A DNA stretch of 6,540 nt from JAYXXU01 sp049301135 (GCA_049301135.1 JBAQKP010000013.1:1-6540), one strand, 5' to 3'; counted from the stretch's first letter, positions 1 to 5,784 are shown. The notes: generated from the letters alone by a model not told the origin. Numbers and translations are program-made.

Positions 1-6
1 GTAAAT

Positions 7-51
7 TACCGCCCGACAATCCCGTACCTGCATTATGGGTGGTAGATTTTT
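7..51 (+). terminator. Candidate rightward terminator hairpin
   Basis: TACCGCCC (7-14) can pair with GGGTGGTA (37-44) through eight positions, one of them G-U, and is followed by GATTTTT (45-51). The 22-nt loop is large, which weakens the call. It points rightward, so it could end a gene lying left of the window that converges on the sbtB-like gene. The rest of 1-90 holds no credible gene. It contains a 12-bp palindrome CTGCTATAGCAG (54-65) of unknown meaning. Confidence 0.28.
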
Positions 52-74
52 CGCTGCTATAGCAGACAATTGGA

Positions 75-106
75 GGCCAAATACGGTTGCCTAGGAAAAT
101 TTGGCC
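75..106 (-). repeat. Inverted repeat over the sbtB-like stop codon
   Basis: GGCCAAAT (75-82) and ATTTGGCC (99-106) form a perfect 8-bp inverted repeat with a 16-base loop that contains the TAG stop codon of the PII-like gene and a CCTAGG palindrome. On the minus strand it could fold at the end of the sbtA-sbtB transcript, as a 3' stabilising stem or a factor-assisted stop. No U-run follows it on that strand, so it is not a classical intrinsic terminator. Confidence 0.35.
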
Positions 107-396
107 GGTCTTAAAATATCGACCTCACGCGTGAAGGCAATCATTGCGTAATGATCATAATAGTGCTTGGCCAGATAATCTAAAATTGCAGTGGCTTTTT
201 GGGTGGTGAGCACTGTTTCGATGCGGATATTCGCAGACTCTTGTCGCTGTCCATCTCGTACACCACGGCTTCCCTTACCGCGCACGTCTGCGATGGTATA
301 ACCCAGCATCCCCAACGATTCGAGATCTTTAAGCAACACTGATTCAATCGCAGCTTCGGTAATTACGGTGAGTAAAGTGCGTTTTTCGGTGACCAT
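91..396 (-). CDS. sbtB: SbtB-type PII-like signalling protein
   Basis: A 101-residue protein of the PII superfamily, SbtB type. It is a small trimeric sensor expected to bind adenine nucleotides and to control the SbtA bicarbonate permease encoded immediately upstream. Visible signatures are a first beta strand (TLLTVITE, residues 7-14), GYT at 32-34, the T-loop signature RGKGSRGVRDGQ at 39-50, NIRIE at 56-60, and HYAMIAF at 82-88. GKGSR-x-VR followed by AN-I-x-E matches cyanobacterial SbtB, not GlnB/GlnK, and the GlnB uridylylation tyrosine context is absent. The protein ends ILRPAKFS, so the cysteine-containing C-terminal tail (R-loop) of cyanobacterial SbtB is missing. I chose the ATG at 396 because GGAGG lies 5 nt upstream; a TTG at 408 is in frame but overlaps that site. 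Only one base separates it from the sbtA stop, so the genes are almost certainly co-translated. Family assignment is confident; the partner role is inferred from the pairing. Confidence 0.87.
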   Translation of the reverse strand: MVTEKRTLLTVITEAAIESVLLKDLESLGMLGYTIADVRGKGSRGVRDGQRQESANIRIETVLTTQKATAILDYLAKHYYDHYAMIAFTREVDILRPAKFS

Positions 397-397
397 C

Positions 398-1333
398 TTA
401 GCCTCCAAGCATGCGTTGTGCCATGTAGTAGTACAACGGGATGCCGAACAAAATATTAAACGGAAAAGTTACGCCTAAGGAAGCACCGAGCGAAATTGCA
501 GGGTTGGCTTCAGGAACCGCCAAACGCATGGCAGCAGGAACAGCAATATAAGATGCGCTGGCCGCCAACGTGGCCAATACGGTGACCCCACCCACGGACA
601 AATCAAGTAACAGCCCACACGCCAGCCCTAAGCACGCCGAAATCAGTGGCATGACGATCCCAAAGGTGACGATTACTTTAGCATTTTGACGTAATGCACT
701 GATCTGACGACTGACGATTAAACCCATTTCGAGTAAAAATAAGGCCAACACCCCTTTAAACAGCTCATAAAATACGGGTTTAATCGGTTCAATTCCGGCA
801 GAACCCGCTGCCCAGCCAATCGCCACACCTCCTAGCAACAAGCTGACCCCTTTGCCGAGGAAGGCTTCATGCGCAAGGCTAGACCAGCGTGTCTGTTGAC
901 TAATGCCTTTGGCCAGTAAGATCCCAACAATAATCGCAGGGATTTCCATGACAGTCAGTAGCACAATCATCTGTGGCTCGAAAGCAATCTCCTGTGCAGT
1001 CAGCCAGCCAATCACCACTGCAAAAGTTGCCACGCTGACTGAGCCATAATGTGCCGCAGTCGCCGCTGAGTCAGCTTTATTGAGTCGGCCAAACCGACTG
1101 AGAAACCAAAAAGCAATTAGGGTTTGTACTACCCCCAACACAATCACCGCAAAAATCTGCGGTACAATCGGCAACAGACCTTGCTGTGCAAGCCCCTCGC
1201 CACCTTTTAGTCCAATCGCCAACATCAAAAAAATACTAAGCGAATCATACAGCGCAGGCGGCAGCTTTAGATCAGAACGCAACAGCCCTGCAACCAAACC
1301 AAAGATAAAAAACAGAATCACAACGTCAATCAT
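398..1333 (-). CDS. sbtA: SbtA-like sodium-dependent bicarbonate permease
   Basis: A 311-residue integral inner-membrane protein of the SbtA (DUF897) family, which in cyanobacteria imports bicarbonate with sodium. About ten hydrophobic segments are visible. Recognisable blocks are GLKGGEGL (41-48), AAHYGSVSVATF (93-104), MEIPAI (129-134), LEMGLIVSRQ (201-210), and a highly conserved C-terminal stretch at 257-302. That stretch contains ASASYIAVPAA, a PEAN turn, SLGASLGVTFPFN and GIPLYY. SbtA is an inverted-repeat fold, and the first-half GLKGGEGL and second-half LEMGLIVSRQ blocks sit at equivalent positions. Length is slightly below the cyanobacterial proteins. The Shine-Dalgarno before ATG 1333 is poor (CGCAAAAAACC), but the N-terminus MIDVVILFFIFGL is natural for the family. 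A CATAAT -10-like box at 1373-1368 lacks a clear -35. In a heterotroph, the imported bicarbonate would feed carboxylases or pH balance. That role is inference, and the substrate could differ from bicarbonate. Confidence 0.87.
   Translation of the reverse strand: MIDVVILFFIFGLVAGLLRSDLKLPPALYDSLSIFLMLAIGLKGGEGLAQQGLLPIVPQIFAVIVLGVVQTLIAFWFLSRFGRLNKADSAATAAHYGSVSVATFAVVIGWLTAQEIAFEPQMIVLLTVMEIPAIIVGILLAKGISQQTRWSSLAHEAFLGKGVSLLLGGVAIGWAAGSAGIEPIKPVFYELFKGVLALFLLEMGLIVSRQISALRQNAKVIVTFGIVMPLISACLGLACGLLLDLSVGGVTVLATLAASASYIAVPAAMRLAVPEANPAISLGASLGVTFPFNILFGIPLYYYMAQRMLGG
402..406 (-). promoter_or_regulatory. Ribosome binding site of sbtB-like gene
   Basis: On the minus strand the sequence reads GGAGG, then CTAAG, then ATG. 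The consensus-strength Shine-Dalgarno lies within the last codons of sbtA, and its spacer carries most of the sbtA TAA stop. It selects ATG 396 over the in-frame TTG at 408 and implies translational coupling. Confidence 0.75.
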
Positions 1334-1393
1334 GGTTTTTTGCGGCTCACACTGCGCACTGTTCGATATTATGCGTTATGTCAGTATGCAGTG

Positions 1394-1425
1394 GTAGTCA
1401 GCAACCCAGCAGGCTACAATTTTTT
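1394..1425 (+). terminator. Terminator-like hairpin between paaX-like gene and sbtA
   Basis: GTAGTCAGC (1394-1402), loop AACCCA, GCAGGCTAC (1409-1417), then AATTTTTT with six T at 1420-1425. The stem has nine positions with one G-U and one A-A mismatch. The T-run makes it an intrinsic terminator only for rightward transcription, which here would be antisense to sbtA. For leftward paaX-like transcription it gives a hairpin preceded by A's and no U-run, so read-through into sbtA is possible. Confidence 0.35.
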
Positions 1426-2233
1426 AGGACGCGAGTGTTTGTGGCACTTCAAAGTTGGCCTGCCGCAGGGTCAGCCAAATTTCTTTGCCCAGTTTATCAA
1501 ACTGCCGCACCACCTTAACAAAGCGTTCTCGTTCAATGACATCTACCATCGGTGCAGGCAATAGCGGGTCAAATACCACTTGATGAATCGCCGAACTGCC
1601 CATCAATAATGACTCTTTGGCAGCGATATCGAGCGGCAGTCGGTCGGCCTGCTGCATCCAGTCTTGCAACTGTTGACTGAGTGTTTGGTAGGTTTGATTG
1701 AGTGCATGGCCATCCCACAATGCTTGGATACGCTGCTCAGTATGCGCATTAAACTGACTAGACACACAGACGAGTGCCTCCGCCTCCAAACCCAAATGTT
1801 GCAGGCGATCAACCACGCTGGCTAAATTGCTGCCGATGTTATTGGGGCGAATATACAAGCCTTTTTCGAGCTCACGAAAGCCTAATAGTCGCAATGCCCG
1901 CTCACGCCGCACCAGTGCAGTCCGGTCAGTACGCCCCAAAGCGTGACCATACACGGTGACATAATCACCATGCCAGACGCGTATTGCTTGATCCGCATGC
2001 CGCCATTTGGCCACGTCATCGGCGATTTCCATCGCATTGGGCCCCAGTTTATAAATGCCGCGTCCAGCGGTTTCAGTCAGTTTTTCGGACAGCAGGCGAG
2101 TCAAGGCCACTCGGGTACTGACCTCTCCAATTCCAAACAACAGACACGCCGATACCGCTTCCTTCGAGGTGAGTGGCACGCCATTACCGGCCATCAAAAT
2201 GTCGAGAATAATTTTTCTTGGGGTGATCTTCAT
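1424..2233 (-). CDS. PaaX-family transcriptional regulator
   Basis: A 269-residue cytoplasmic DNA-binding repressor related to PaaX, the phenylacetyl-CoA-responsive regulator of E. coli. The N-terminal winged helix-turn-helix covers about residues 5-64, with a probable recognition helix STRVALTRLLSEKL (39-52) and wing around GRGIYKLG (57-64). The middle domain, about 87-165, begins WHGDYVTVYGH and contains ALRLLGFRELEKGLYIRP (113-130), the family's Cas2-like ferredoxin fold. The C-terminal domain runs to 269 with WDGHAL (173-178), DPLLP (222-226) and MVDVIERERF (229-238). No paa catabolic genes are in view, so the ligand is unknown; an acyl-CoA is plausible because the divergent gene encodes an acyl-CoA dehydrogenase-type protein. 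An in-frame ATG at 2266 adds 11 residues (280 in all) but falls at the predicted transcription start, so I prefer ATG 2233; neither start has a strong ribosome binding site. It probably represses itself and the divergent aidB-like gene through the palindrome at 2282-2294. Confidence 0.85.
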   Translation of the reverse strand: MKITPRKIILDILMAGNGVPLTSKEAVSACLLFGIGEVSTRVALTRLLSEKLTETAGRGIYKLGPNAMEIADDVAKWRHADQAIRVWHGDYVTVYGHALGRTDRTALVRRERALRLLGFRELEKGLYIRPNNIGSNLASVVDRLQHLGLEAEALVCVSSQFNAHTEQRIQALWDGHALNQTYQTLSQQLQDWMQQADRLPLDIAAKESLLMGSSAIHQVVFDPLLPAPMVDVIERERFVKVVRQFDKLGKEIWLTLRQANFEVPQTLAS

Positions 2234-2271
2234 GTGGGTCTGCCCTGTCCAGATGGTTAACTGCATGATCT

Positions 2272-2280
2272 ATCATAGCA
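2272..2280 (-). promoter_or_regulatory. Extended -10 promoter of paaX-like gene
   Basis: The minus strand reads TGCTATGAT from 2280 to 2272, a TGn-extended -10 with five of six matches to TATAAT. No good -35 lies 17 bp upstream (CACACA, 2300-2295), as is common for extended -10 promoters. Transcription would start near 2265, which puts the ATG at 2266-2264 at or before the start and leaves a leader of about 32 nt to ATG 2233. The area also carries ATGAT-CT-ATCAT (2265-2276), a short inverted repeat that could be a second binding half-site. Confidence 0.5.
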
Positions 2281-2281
2281 T

Positions 2282-2294
2282 TGTTCAGTGAACA
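2282..2294. promoter_or_regulatory. Palindromic operator candidate TGTTCAGTGAACA
   Basis: A perfect 6-1-6 palindrome, TGTTCA-G-TGAACA, in the divergent intergenic region. It lies wholly within the -10/-35 spacer of the paaX-like promoter and 17 bp upstream of the TTGACA of the aidB-like promoter. A homodimer bound here would block the regulator's promoter and could affect the divergent one. PaaX proteins are known to bind short imperfect palindromes at their targets; assigning this site to the neighbouring regulator is inference. Confidence 0.55.
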
Positions 2295-2311
2295 TGTGTG
2301 CATTTCTTTAT

Positions 2312-2341
2312 TTGACATAAATATATTTTTAGAGTAATAAT
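2312..2341 (+). promoter_or_regulatory. Sigma-70-type promoter of aidB-like operon
   Basis: A perfect TTGACA -35 (2312-2317) is followed after 18 bp by AATAAT (2336-2341), five of six matches to TATAAT. The region is very AT-rich compared with the genes. Transcription would start near 2348, giving a leader of roughly 57 nt before ATG 2405. The GTG at 2348, which opens the longest in-frame ORF, coincides with the predicted transcript start and so is an unlikely initiator. Confidence 0.6.
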
Positions 2342-2392
2342 TAGATTGTGATTTATCCACGCCATTTTTCAGCCCGCGATCAAGGCTCTGAC

Positions 2393-2397
2393 AAGGA
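2393..2397 (+). promoter_or_regulatory. Ribosome binding site of aidB-like gene
   Basis: AAGGA lies 7 nt before ATG 2405. It decides the start codon against the upstream in-frame GTG at 2348, which has no ribosome binding site. Confidence 0.65.
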
Positions 2398-2404
2398 CGC
2401 AACC

Positions 2405-4084
2405 ATGAGTCAAACCATACACTCAGTGCATGCCAACCCACTGGCACAAACCCACGAGGTGTTTAATCAGACACCTGCACTGGTCGATTACAATGCTTTT
2501 GAGGGTGATACTGCGCTGAAGCAGGCGTTACGACGCGAGGGTGCTGCGTGGGCAGAACCACAGCTTTTAGCCTATGGTGCCAGAACCGGCAGTCAACAAG
2601 TGATCGAATGGGGTAATCAGGCCAACGAGTTTAAGCCGCAGTTTTATAGCCATGATCGATTCGGCAATCGAGTTGATCTGGTGAAATATCATGAGGGTTA
2701 TCATCAACTGATGGCATTGGGACTCGAAAGTGGCTGTCATGCGCTGGCGTGGACGCAGCCCAAGACAGGCGCGCATGTGGCTCGTGCAGCGATGGGATTG
2801 TTACAGAGTCAGGTCGATGCCGGACATGGTTGCCCACTGACCATGACGTTTGCCGCTGTGCCCGCGATTCAGACCACCGCGTCGCTTGCTGCCGAATGGC
2901 TCCCGAAAATTCTGGCGCATGGCTATGATCCAAGGAATGTGCCACATATGGAGAAGCAGGCCGTGACCATTGGCATGGGCATGACCGAAAAACAAGGCGG
3001 CTCTGATGTGCGTGCCAATACCACACAAGCCTATGCGCTCGGTGCAGAAGGAGAAGGACAAACTTATGAATTAATTGGACATAAATGGTTTACCTCCGCG
3101 CCGATGTGCGATGCTTTTTTGATGTTGGCGCAATCAAACGCAGGGCTATCCTGTTTTTTAGTGCCACGCTGGCGTCCCGACGGCAGCAAAAACCCAATCC
3201 AAGTGCAGCGTTTAAAAAATAAAATGGGCAATATCTCAAATGCCTCCTCTGAAATTGAGTTGCGTGGGGCATTCGGCTGGATGCTCGGTGCGGAAGGACG
3301 TGGCGTGGCGACGATTATTGAAATGGTCGGCATGACCCGCTTTGATTGTATGGTCGGTTCGACCGCCAGCATGCGGCAAGCCACCGCGCAGGCGATTCAT
3401 CATGCAGCGCATCGCAGTGCTTTTGGGCAGCGCTTGATTGCACAACCTGCCATGCAAAATGTATTGGCCGATTTGCAGCTTGAGTTTGAAGGTGCACTCG
3501 CGCTGACCATGCGGATGGCACGGGCATTGGACAAGCCAGACGATGAGCAAGAAAAACTACTGTTGAGGCTCGGCTTGCCAGCGGGTAAGTATTGGATTAC
3601 CAAGCGTAACCCCAATCATGCCTATGAGGCGATGGAATGCATCGGCGGCAATGGCGTCATGGATGATTTCATCATGGCACGGCTGTATCGTGACGCACCG
3701 ATCAATGCAATTTGGGAAGGTTCGGGCAACGTGCAAGCTTTAGATATGCTGCGCGCAATCGCTAAAACACCGGCGGCATTGCAAGTGTGGTTTGATGAAT
3801 TGGCCAAAACCAGCGGCCAGCACGCTCTGCTTGACCAAGCCGTCCGCCAGTTAAAAACGGAGTTTAAAGACCTTGATCAGATGCAATATCGTGCCCGTCA
3901 CATCGTCGAGCACATGGCCTTAACCTTACAAGCCAGTCTTCTGATCGAAGCTGGTCAACATGTGGTATCAGATGGTTTTATTCAGTCACGTCTCGGTGGT
4001 CATGCAGAAAGAAATTACGGCACGCTGCCTCGAGGGATTGATTGTGTAACATTAATTGATCGTGGCAATCCACTGACCGCTTAA
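2405..4084 (+). CDS. aidB: AidB-like acyl-CoA dehydrogenase family protein
   Basis: A 559-residue FAD flavoprotein of the AidB branch of the acyl-CoA dehydrogenases, closely comparable with E. coli AidB (about 541 residues). The N-terminal extension typical of AidB (HEVFNQTP, 17-24) is present, followed by LTMTFAAVPA (145-154), the flavin-contacting motif GMGMTEKQGGSDV (190-202), GHKWFTSAP (225-233), LSCFLVPR (248-255), GGMTRFD-like MVGMTRFDC (307-315), and AMECIGGNG (409-417). In IWEGSGN (436-442) the Glu438 aligns with the catalytic-base position of AidB and isovaleryl-CoA dehydrogenase. Residues 451-559 match the extra helical C-terminal domain that in E. coli AidB contacts DNA. E. coli AidB is induced by alkylation through Ada, binds DNA and has weak isovaleryl-CoA dehydrogenase activity; its true role is unsettled. 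Here it is transcribed divergently from a PaaX-family repressor and 26 bp ahead of a desaturase gene, which favours an acyl-CoA or lipid function over DNA repair. The family call is firm; the physiological role is not. Confidence 0.9.
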   Translation: MSQTIHSVHANPLAQTHEVFNQTPALVDYNAFEGDTALKQALRREGAAWAEPQLLAYGARTGSQQVIEWGNQANEFKPQFYSHDRFGNRVDLVKYHEGYHQLMALGLESGCHALAWTQPKTGAHVARAAMGLLQSQVDAGHGCPLTMTFAAVPAIQTTASLAAEWLPKILAHGYDPRNVPHMEKQAVTIGMGMTEKQGGSDVRANTTQAYALGAEGEGQTYELIGHKWFTSAPMCDAFLMLAQSNAGLSCFLVPRWRPDGSKNPIQVQRLKNKMGNISNASSEIELRGAFGWMLGAEGRGVATIIEMVGMTRFDCMVGSTASMRQATAQAIHHAAHRSAFGQRLIAQPAMQNVLADLQLEFEGALALTMRMARALDKPDDEQEKLLLRLGLPAGKYWITKRNPNHAYEAMECIGGNGVMDDFIMARLYRDAPINAIWEGSGNVQALDMLRAIAKTPAALQVWFDELAKTSGQHALLDQAVRQLKTEFKDLDQMQYRARHIVEHMALTLQASLLIEAGQHVVSDGFIQSRLGGHAERNYGTLPRGIDCVTLIDRGNPLTA

Positions 4085-4110
4085 CGATACCAACAGGCTG
4101 GAGTATTCAG

Positions 4111-5115
4111 ATGAATGATCGAACACGGGTGACGGCGTTATTGAGTCGAGCGGAGATTCATCAGTTGACCACGCGCTCCGACTGGCGGGGCGCAGCGGCG
4201 ATTGGCTTTACGTGGGCGGTGATTGCGCTATGTTTTGCCACAATTGCTTGGGCAAGTCAGACACTGCCGATTTGGGCGGCAGTGATCGTCATGATTGTTG
4301 CAGTGTTTGTATTGGCGGGTCGACAGCTTGCTTTGGGAATTTTAACCCATGATGCTGCGCACCGCAGCCTATTTAAAACAGCATGGCTAAATGACCATCT
4401 GACCGATTGGCTGTGCGCGCGACCCGTCTGGAATAACTTGCAGCACTACCGTCCTTATCACCTGCGCCATCACGCCAAAACATCAACGCAGGATGATCCA
4501 GACTTGTGCCTTGTCGCCGGTCTACCGACTACACGGGCATCCCTGATGCGTAAGTTTTTACGCGATATTATAGGAATTACTGGCGTTAAATTTGTGATTG
4601 GTCGGATTTTGATGGATGCAGGCATCTTACAATGGAGTGTCACCAGTGACATTCAACGAACGGATCAAACCGGTCGACGTTGGTGGCATTATCCGCGTGA
4701 TTTTATCCGCAACAGTGCCTCAACAGTGCTAACCAATTTGGTATTGTTCGGCGTGCTGGCACTGACTGGACACGCGTGGCTATACATATTTTGGCTACTG
4801 GCTTATGTCACACCGTTTCCTTTGCTGATCCGAATTCGTTCGATGGCTGAGCATGCAGGTTTGACACAATCGAACGATGTGTTGCAAAACACGCGTACCA
4901 CGCAGGCCGGTGTGATTGCTCGTGCCTTGGTCGCACCGATTCGAGTGAACTATCATATCGAGCATCATCTGATGGCCAGTGTCCCGTATTTTAATCTGCC
5001 CAAAATGCACCAGAGGTTGCGTAGCGTAGGTCATGTTCCGCGACCACCAAATTATTGGCAGGTATTTAAGTTGATGTCGAGTCGTGACTCTGCGAGTCTG
5101 CTAAATCGGCGCTAA
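4111..5115 (+). CDS. Membrane fatty acid desaturase family protein
   Basis: A 334-residue integral-membrane di-iron enzyme of the fatty acid desaturase superfamily. Three histidine boxes are intact: HDAAH (80-84), HLRHH (117-121) and HIEHH (282-286). Extra likely metal ligands or conserved residues are H112 and H248 in RSMAEHAGL. Hydrophobic segments lie at about 29-48, 52-72, 202-220 and 222-240, placing the boxes on the cytoplasmic face. The NTRTT (260-264) and NYHIEHH-x4-VPYFNLPKMH (280-300) blocks are typical of the group. Members use O2 and electrons from a ferredoxin or rubredoxin to desaturate or hydroxylate acyl chains; no reductase or electron carrier is encoded here. Substrate (membrane phospholipid, acyl-CoA, other) cannot be told from the sequence. 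GGAG lies 7 nt before ATG 4111, and only 26 bp separate it from the aidB-like stop, so the two are probably one operon. Confidence 0.87.
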   Translation: MNDRTRVTALLSRAEIHQLTTRSDWRGAAAIGFTWAVIALCFATIAWASQTLPIWAAVIVMIVAVFVLAGRQLALGILTHDAAHRSLFKTAWLNDHLTDWLCARPVWNNLQHYRPYHLRHHAKTSTQDDPDLCLVAGLPTTRASLMRKFLRDIIGITGVKFVIGRILMDAGILQWSVTSDIQRTDQTGRRWWHYPRDFIRNSASTVLTNLVLFGVLALTGHAWLYIFWLLAYVTPFPLLIRIRSMAEHAGLTQSNDVLQNTRTTQAGVIARALVAPIRVNYHIEHHLMASVPYFNLPKMHQRLRSVGHVPRPPNYWQVFKLMSSRDSASLLNRR

Positions 5116-5129
5116 AAACGCTGATTTTT
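5103..5129 (+). terminator. Intrinsic terminator at end of desaturase gene
   Basis: AAATCGGCG (5103-5111), loop CTAAAAA, CGCTGATTT (5119-5127): a 9-bp stem with one G-U pair, running into TTTTT (5125-5129). It begins within the last codons and carries the TAA stop in its loop. Part of the T-run is paired in the stem. It would close the aidB-like/desaturase transcript before the DUF2147 gene. Confidence 0.55.
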
Positions 5130-5196
5130 ACCTGAATCTCGTGCACACAAAACAATCTTGCAAACAGCCCTCACTCAACGCTATTGTATGTAATGA

Positions 5197-5215
5197 CTGC
5201 TGGCACACCCAGCAG
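5197..5215 (+). repeat. Perfect hairpin upstream of DUF2147 gene
   Basis: CTGCTGG (5197-5203), loop CACAC, CCAGCAG (5209-5215): a 7-bp perfect inverted repeat, 37 bp before the DUF2147 start, with no T-run after it. It may be a leader stem-loop or an operator. The promoter of this gene is unclear; TTGCAA (5158-5163) 18 bp before TATTGT (5182-5187) is a weak candidate that would put the hairpin just downstream of the transcript start. Confidence 0.4.
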
Positions 5216-5252
5216 CCAGATTATAGGAAATAATACTGTTCTGGAGCATGGA

Positions 5253-5771
5253 ATGCATAAATTATCTCAATACTGCTGGGCAATCGGCCTCGCTTGCGCC
5301 AGTACGCTACTCAGTGCCGAACCGGCCAGCGCACCAATCTCGACGGATATTGCCGGTTACTGGCGCAATATCGACGACGTGACCGGTTTTTCAAAAGGCA
5401 TTGTGCATATTCAGCCGACGGCGAATGGCACTTACTTTGGTCGGATTGTCGAAATTATTCCTCGTCCGAACTATACACCGATGGAGGTGTGTAATAGTTG
5501 TCCTGAGCCGTTTACCAACCAAAAAATTCTGGGTCTCACTGCGGTTTGGAATCTAAAAAGCTCACCCAGCACTGATCGTGGTTATACGGGTGGCTATATT
5601 ATTGATCCGTTAAATGGCAAAATTTATGCGGCAGAACTGCGCGTGAGTGCTGATGGTCGACGGCTAACTGTGCGCGGTAACGTGATTGGCGCACGCATGC
5701 TCAAGCGCTCGCAAGTCTGGATTCGTGAGCCAAATTACACACCCAAATACACCTTCCGCAATGTTCAATAA
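5253..5771 (+). CDS. Secreted DUF2147 family protein
   Basis: A 172-residue exported protein of the DUF2147 family, whose molecular function is not established. A Sec-type signal peptide spans about 1-27: MHKLSQYCW, a hydrophobic core AIGLACASTLLSA, and cleavage plausibly after ASA (25-27) or LSA (20-22). The mature part shows the family pattern: GYWRNIDDVTGFSKGIVHI (35-53), YFGRIVEI (61-68), a CNSC pair (C80, C83), ILGLTAVWNL (92-101), YTGGYIIDPLNGKIY (111-125), and LTVRGNVIGARMLKRSQVWIR (138-158). The two cysteines, oxidised or metal-bound in the periplasm, are usual in the family. I chose ATG 5253 because GGAG lies 6 nt upstream and the signal peptide starts there; an in-frame ATG at 5184 adds 23 residues that would bury the signal sequence. 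A lipoprotein is unlikely because C15 lacks a proper lipobox. The upstream terminator suggests independent transcription from the desaturase. Localisation is fairly sure; function unknown. Confidence 0.83.
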   Translation: MHKLSQYCWAIGLACASTLLSAEPASAPISTDIAGYWRNIDDVTGFSKGIVHIQPTANGTYFGRIVEIIPRPNYTPMEVCNSCPEPFTNQKILGLTAVWNLKSSPSTDRGYTGGYIIDPLNGKIYAAELRVSADGRRLTVRGNVIGARMLKRSQVWIREPNYTPKYTFRNVQ

Positions 5772-5784
5772 CAGCACCAGCACA

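Noticed and set aside
1..90. Possible RNA gene at the left edge
   Set aside because: Several short hairpins are visible, but no tRNA cloverleaf, promoter or known sRNA signature. The region is too short and truncated to call.
1080..1564. Two overlapping plus-strand frames across the sbtA start and the paaX-like 3' end
   Set aside because: They overlap conserved genes on the other strand, have no convincing ribosome binding site, and show no recognisable motifs.
1424..2233. Cas2-like fold in the PaaX-type protein as a hint of a CRISPR system
   Set aside because: The ferredoxin/Cas2-like middle domain is normal for PaaX regulators. There is no repeat array or other cas gene, and the N-terminal wHTH shows a transcription factor.
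2348..2404. GTG 2348 as start of the aidB-like gene (19 extra residues)
   Set aside because: There is no ribosome binding site, it coincides with the predicted transcription start, and AAGGA plus ATG at 2405 gives an N-terminus that fits AidB.
2184..2447. Minus-strand frame of 87 codons across the divergent promoter region
   Set aside because: It overlaps the paaX-like coding start, both promoters and the aidB-like start. Its composition is not protein-like.
2631..3026. Minus-strand open frame of 131 codons opposite the aidB-like gene
   Set aside because: The protein is rich in His, Arg, Ser and Trp with no family pattern, and the opposite strand encodes a continuous conserved flavoprotein.
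5294..5494. Plus-strand frame of 66 codons inside the DUF2147 gene
   Set aside because: It is an out-of-frame shadow of the signal-peptide-bearing DUF2147 protein.
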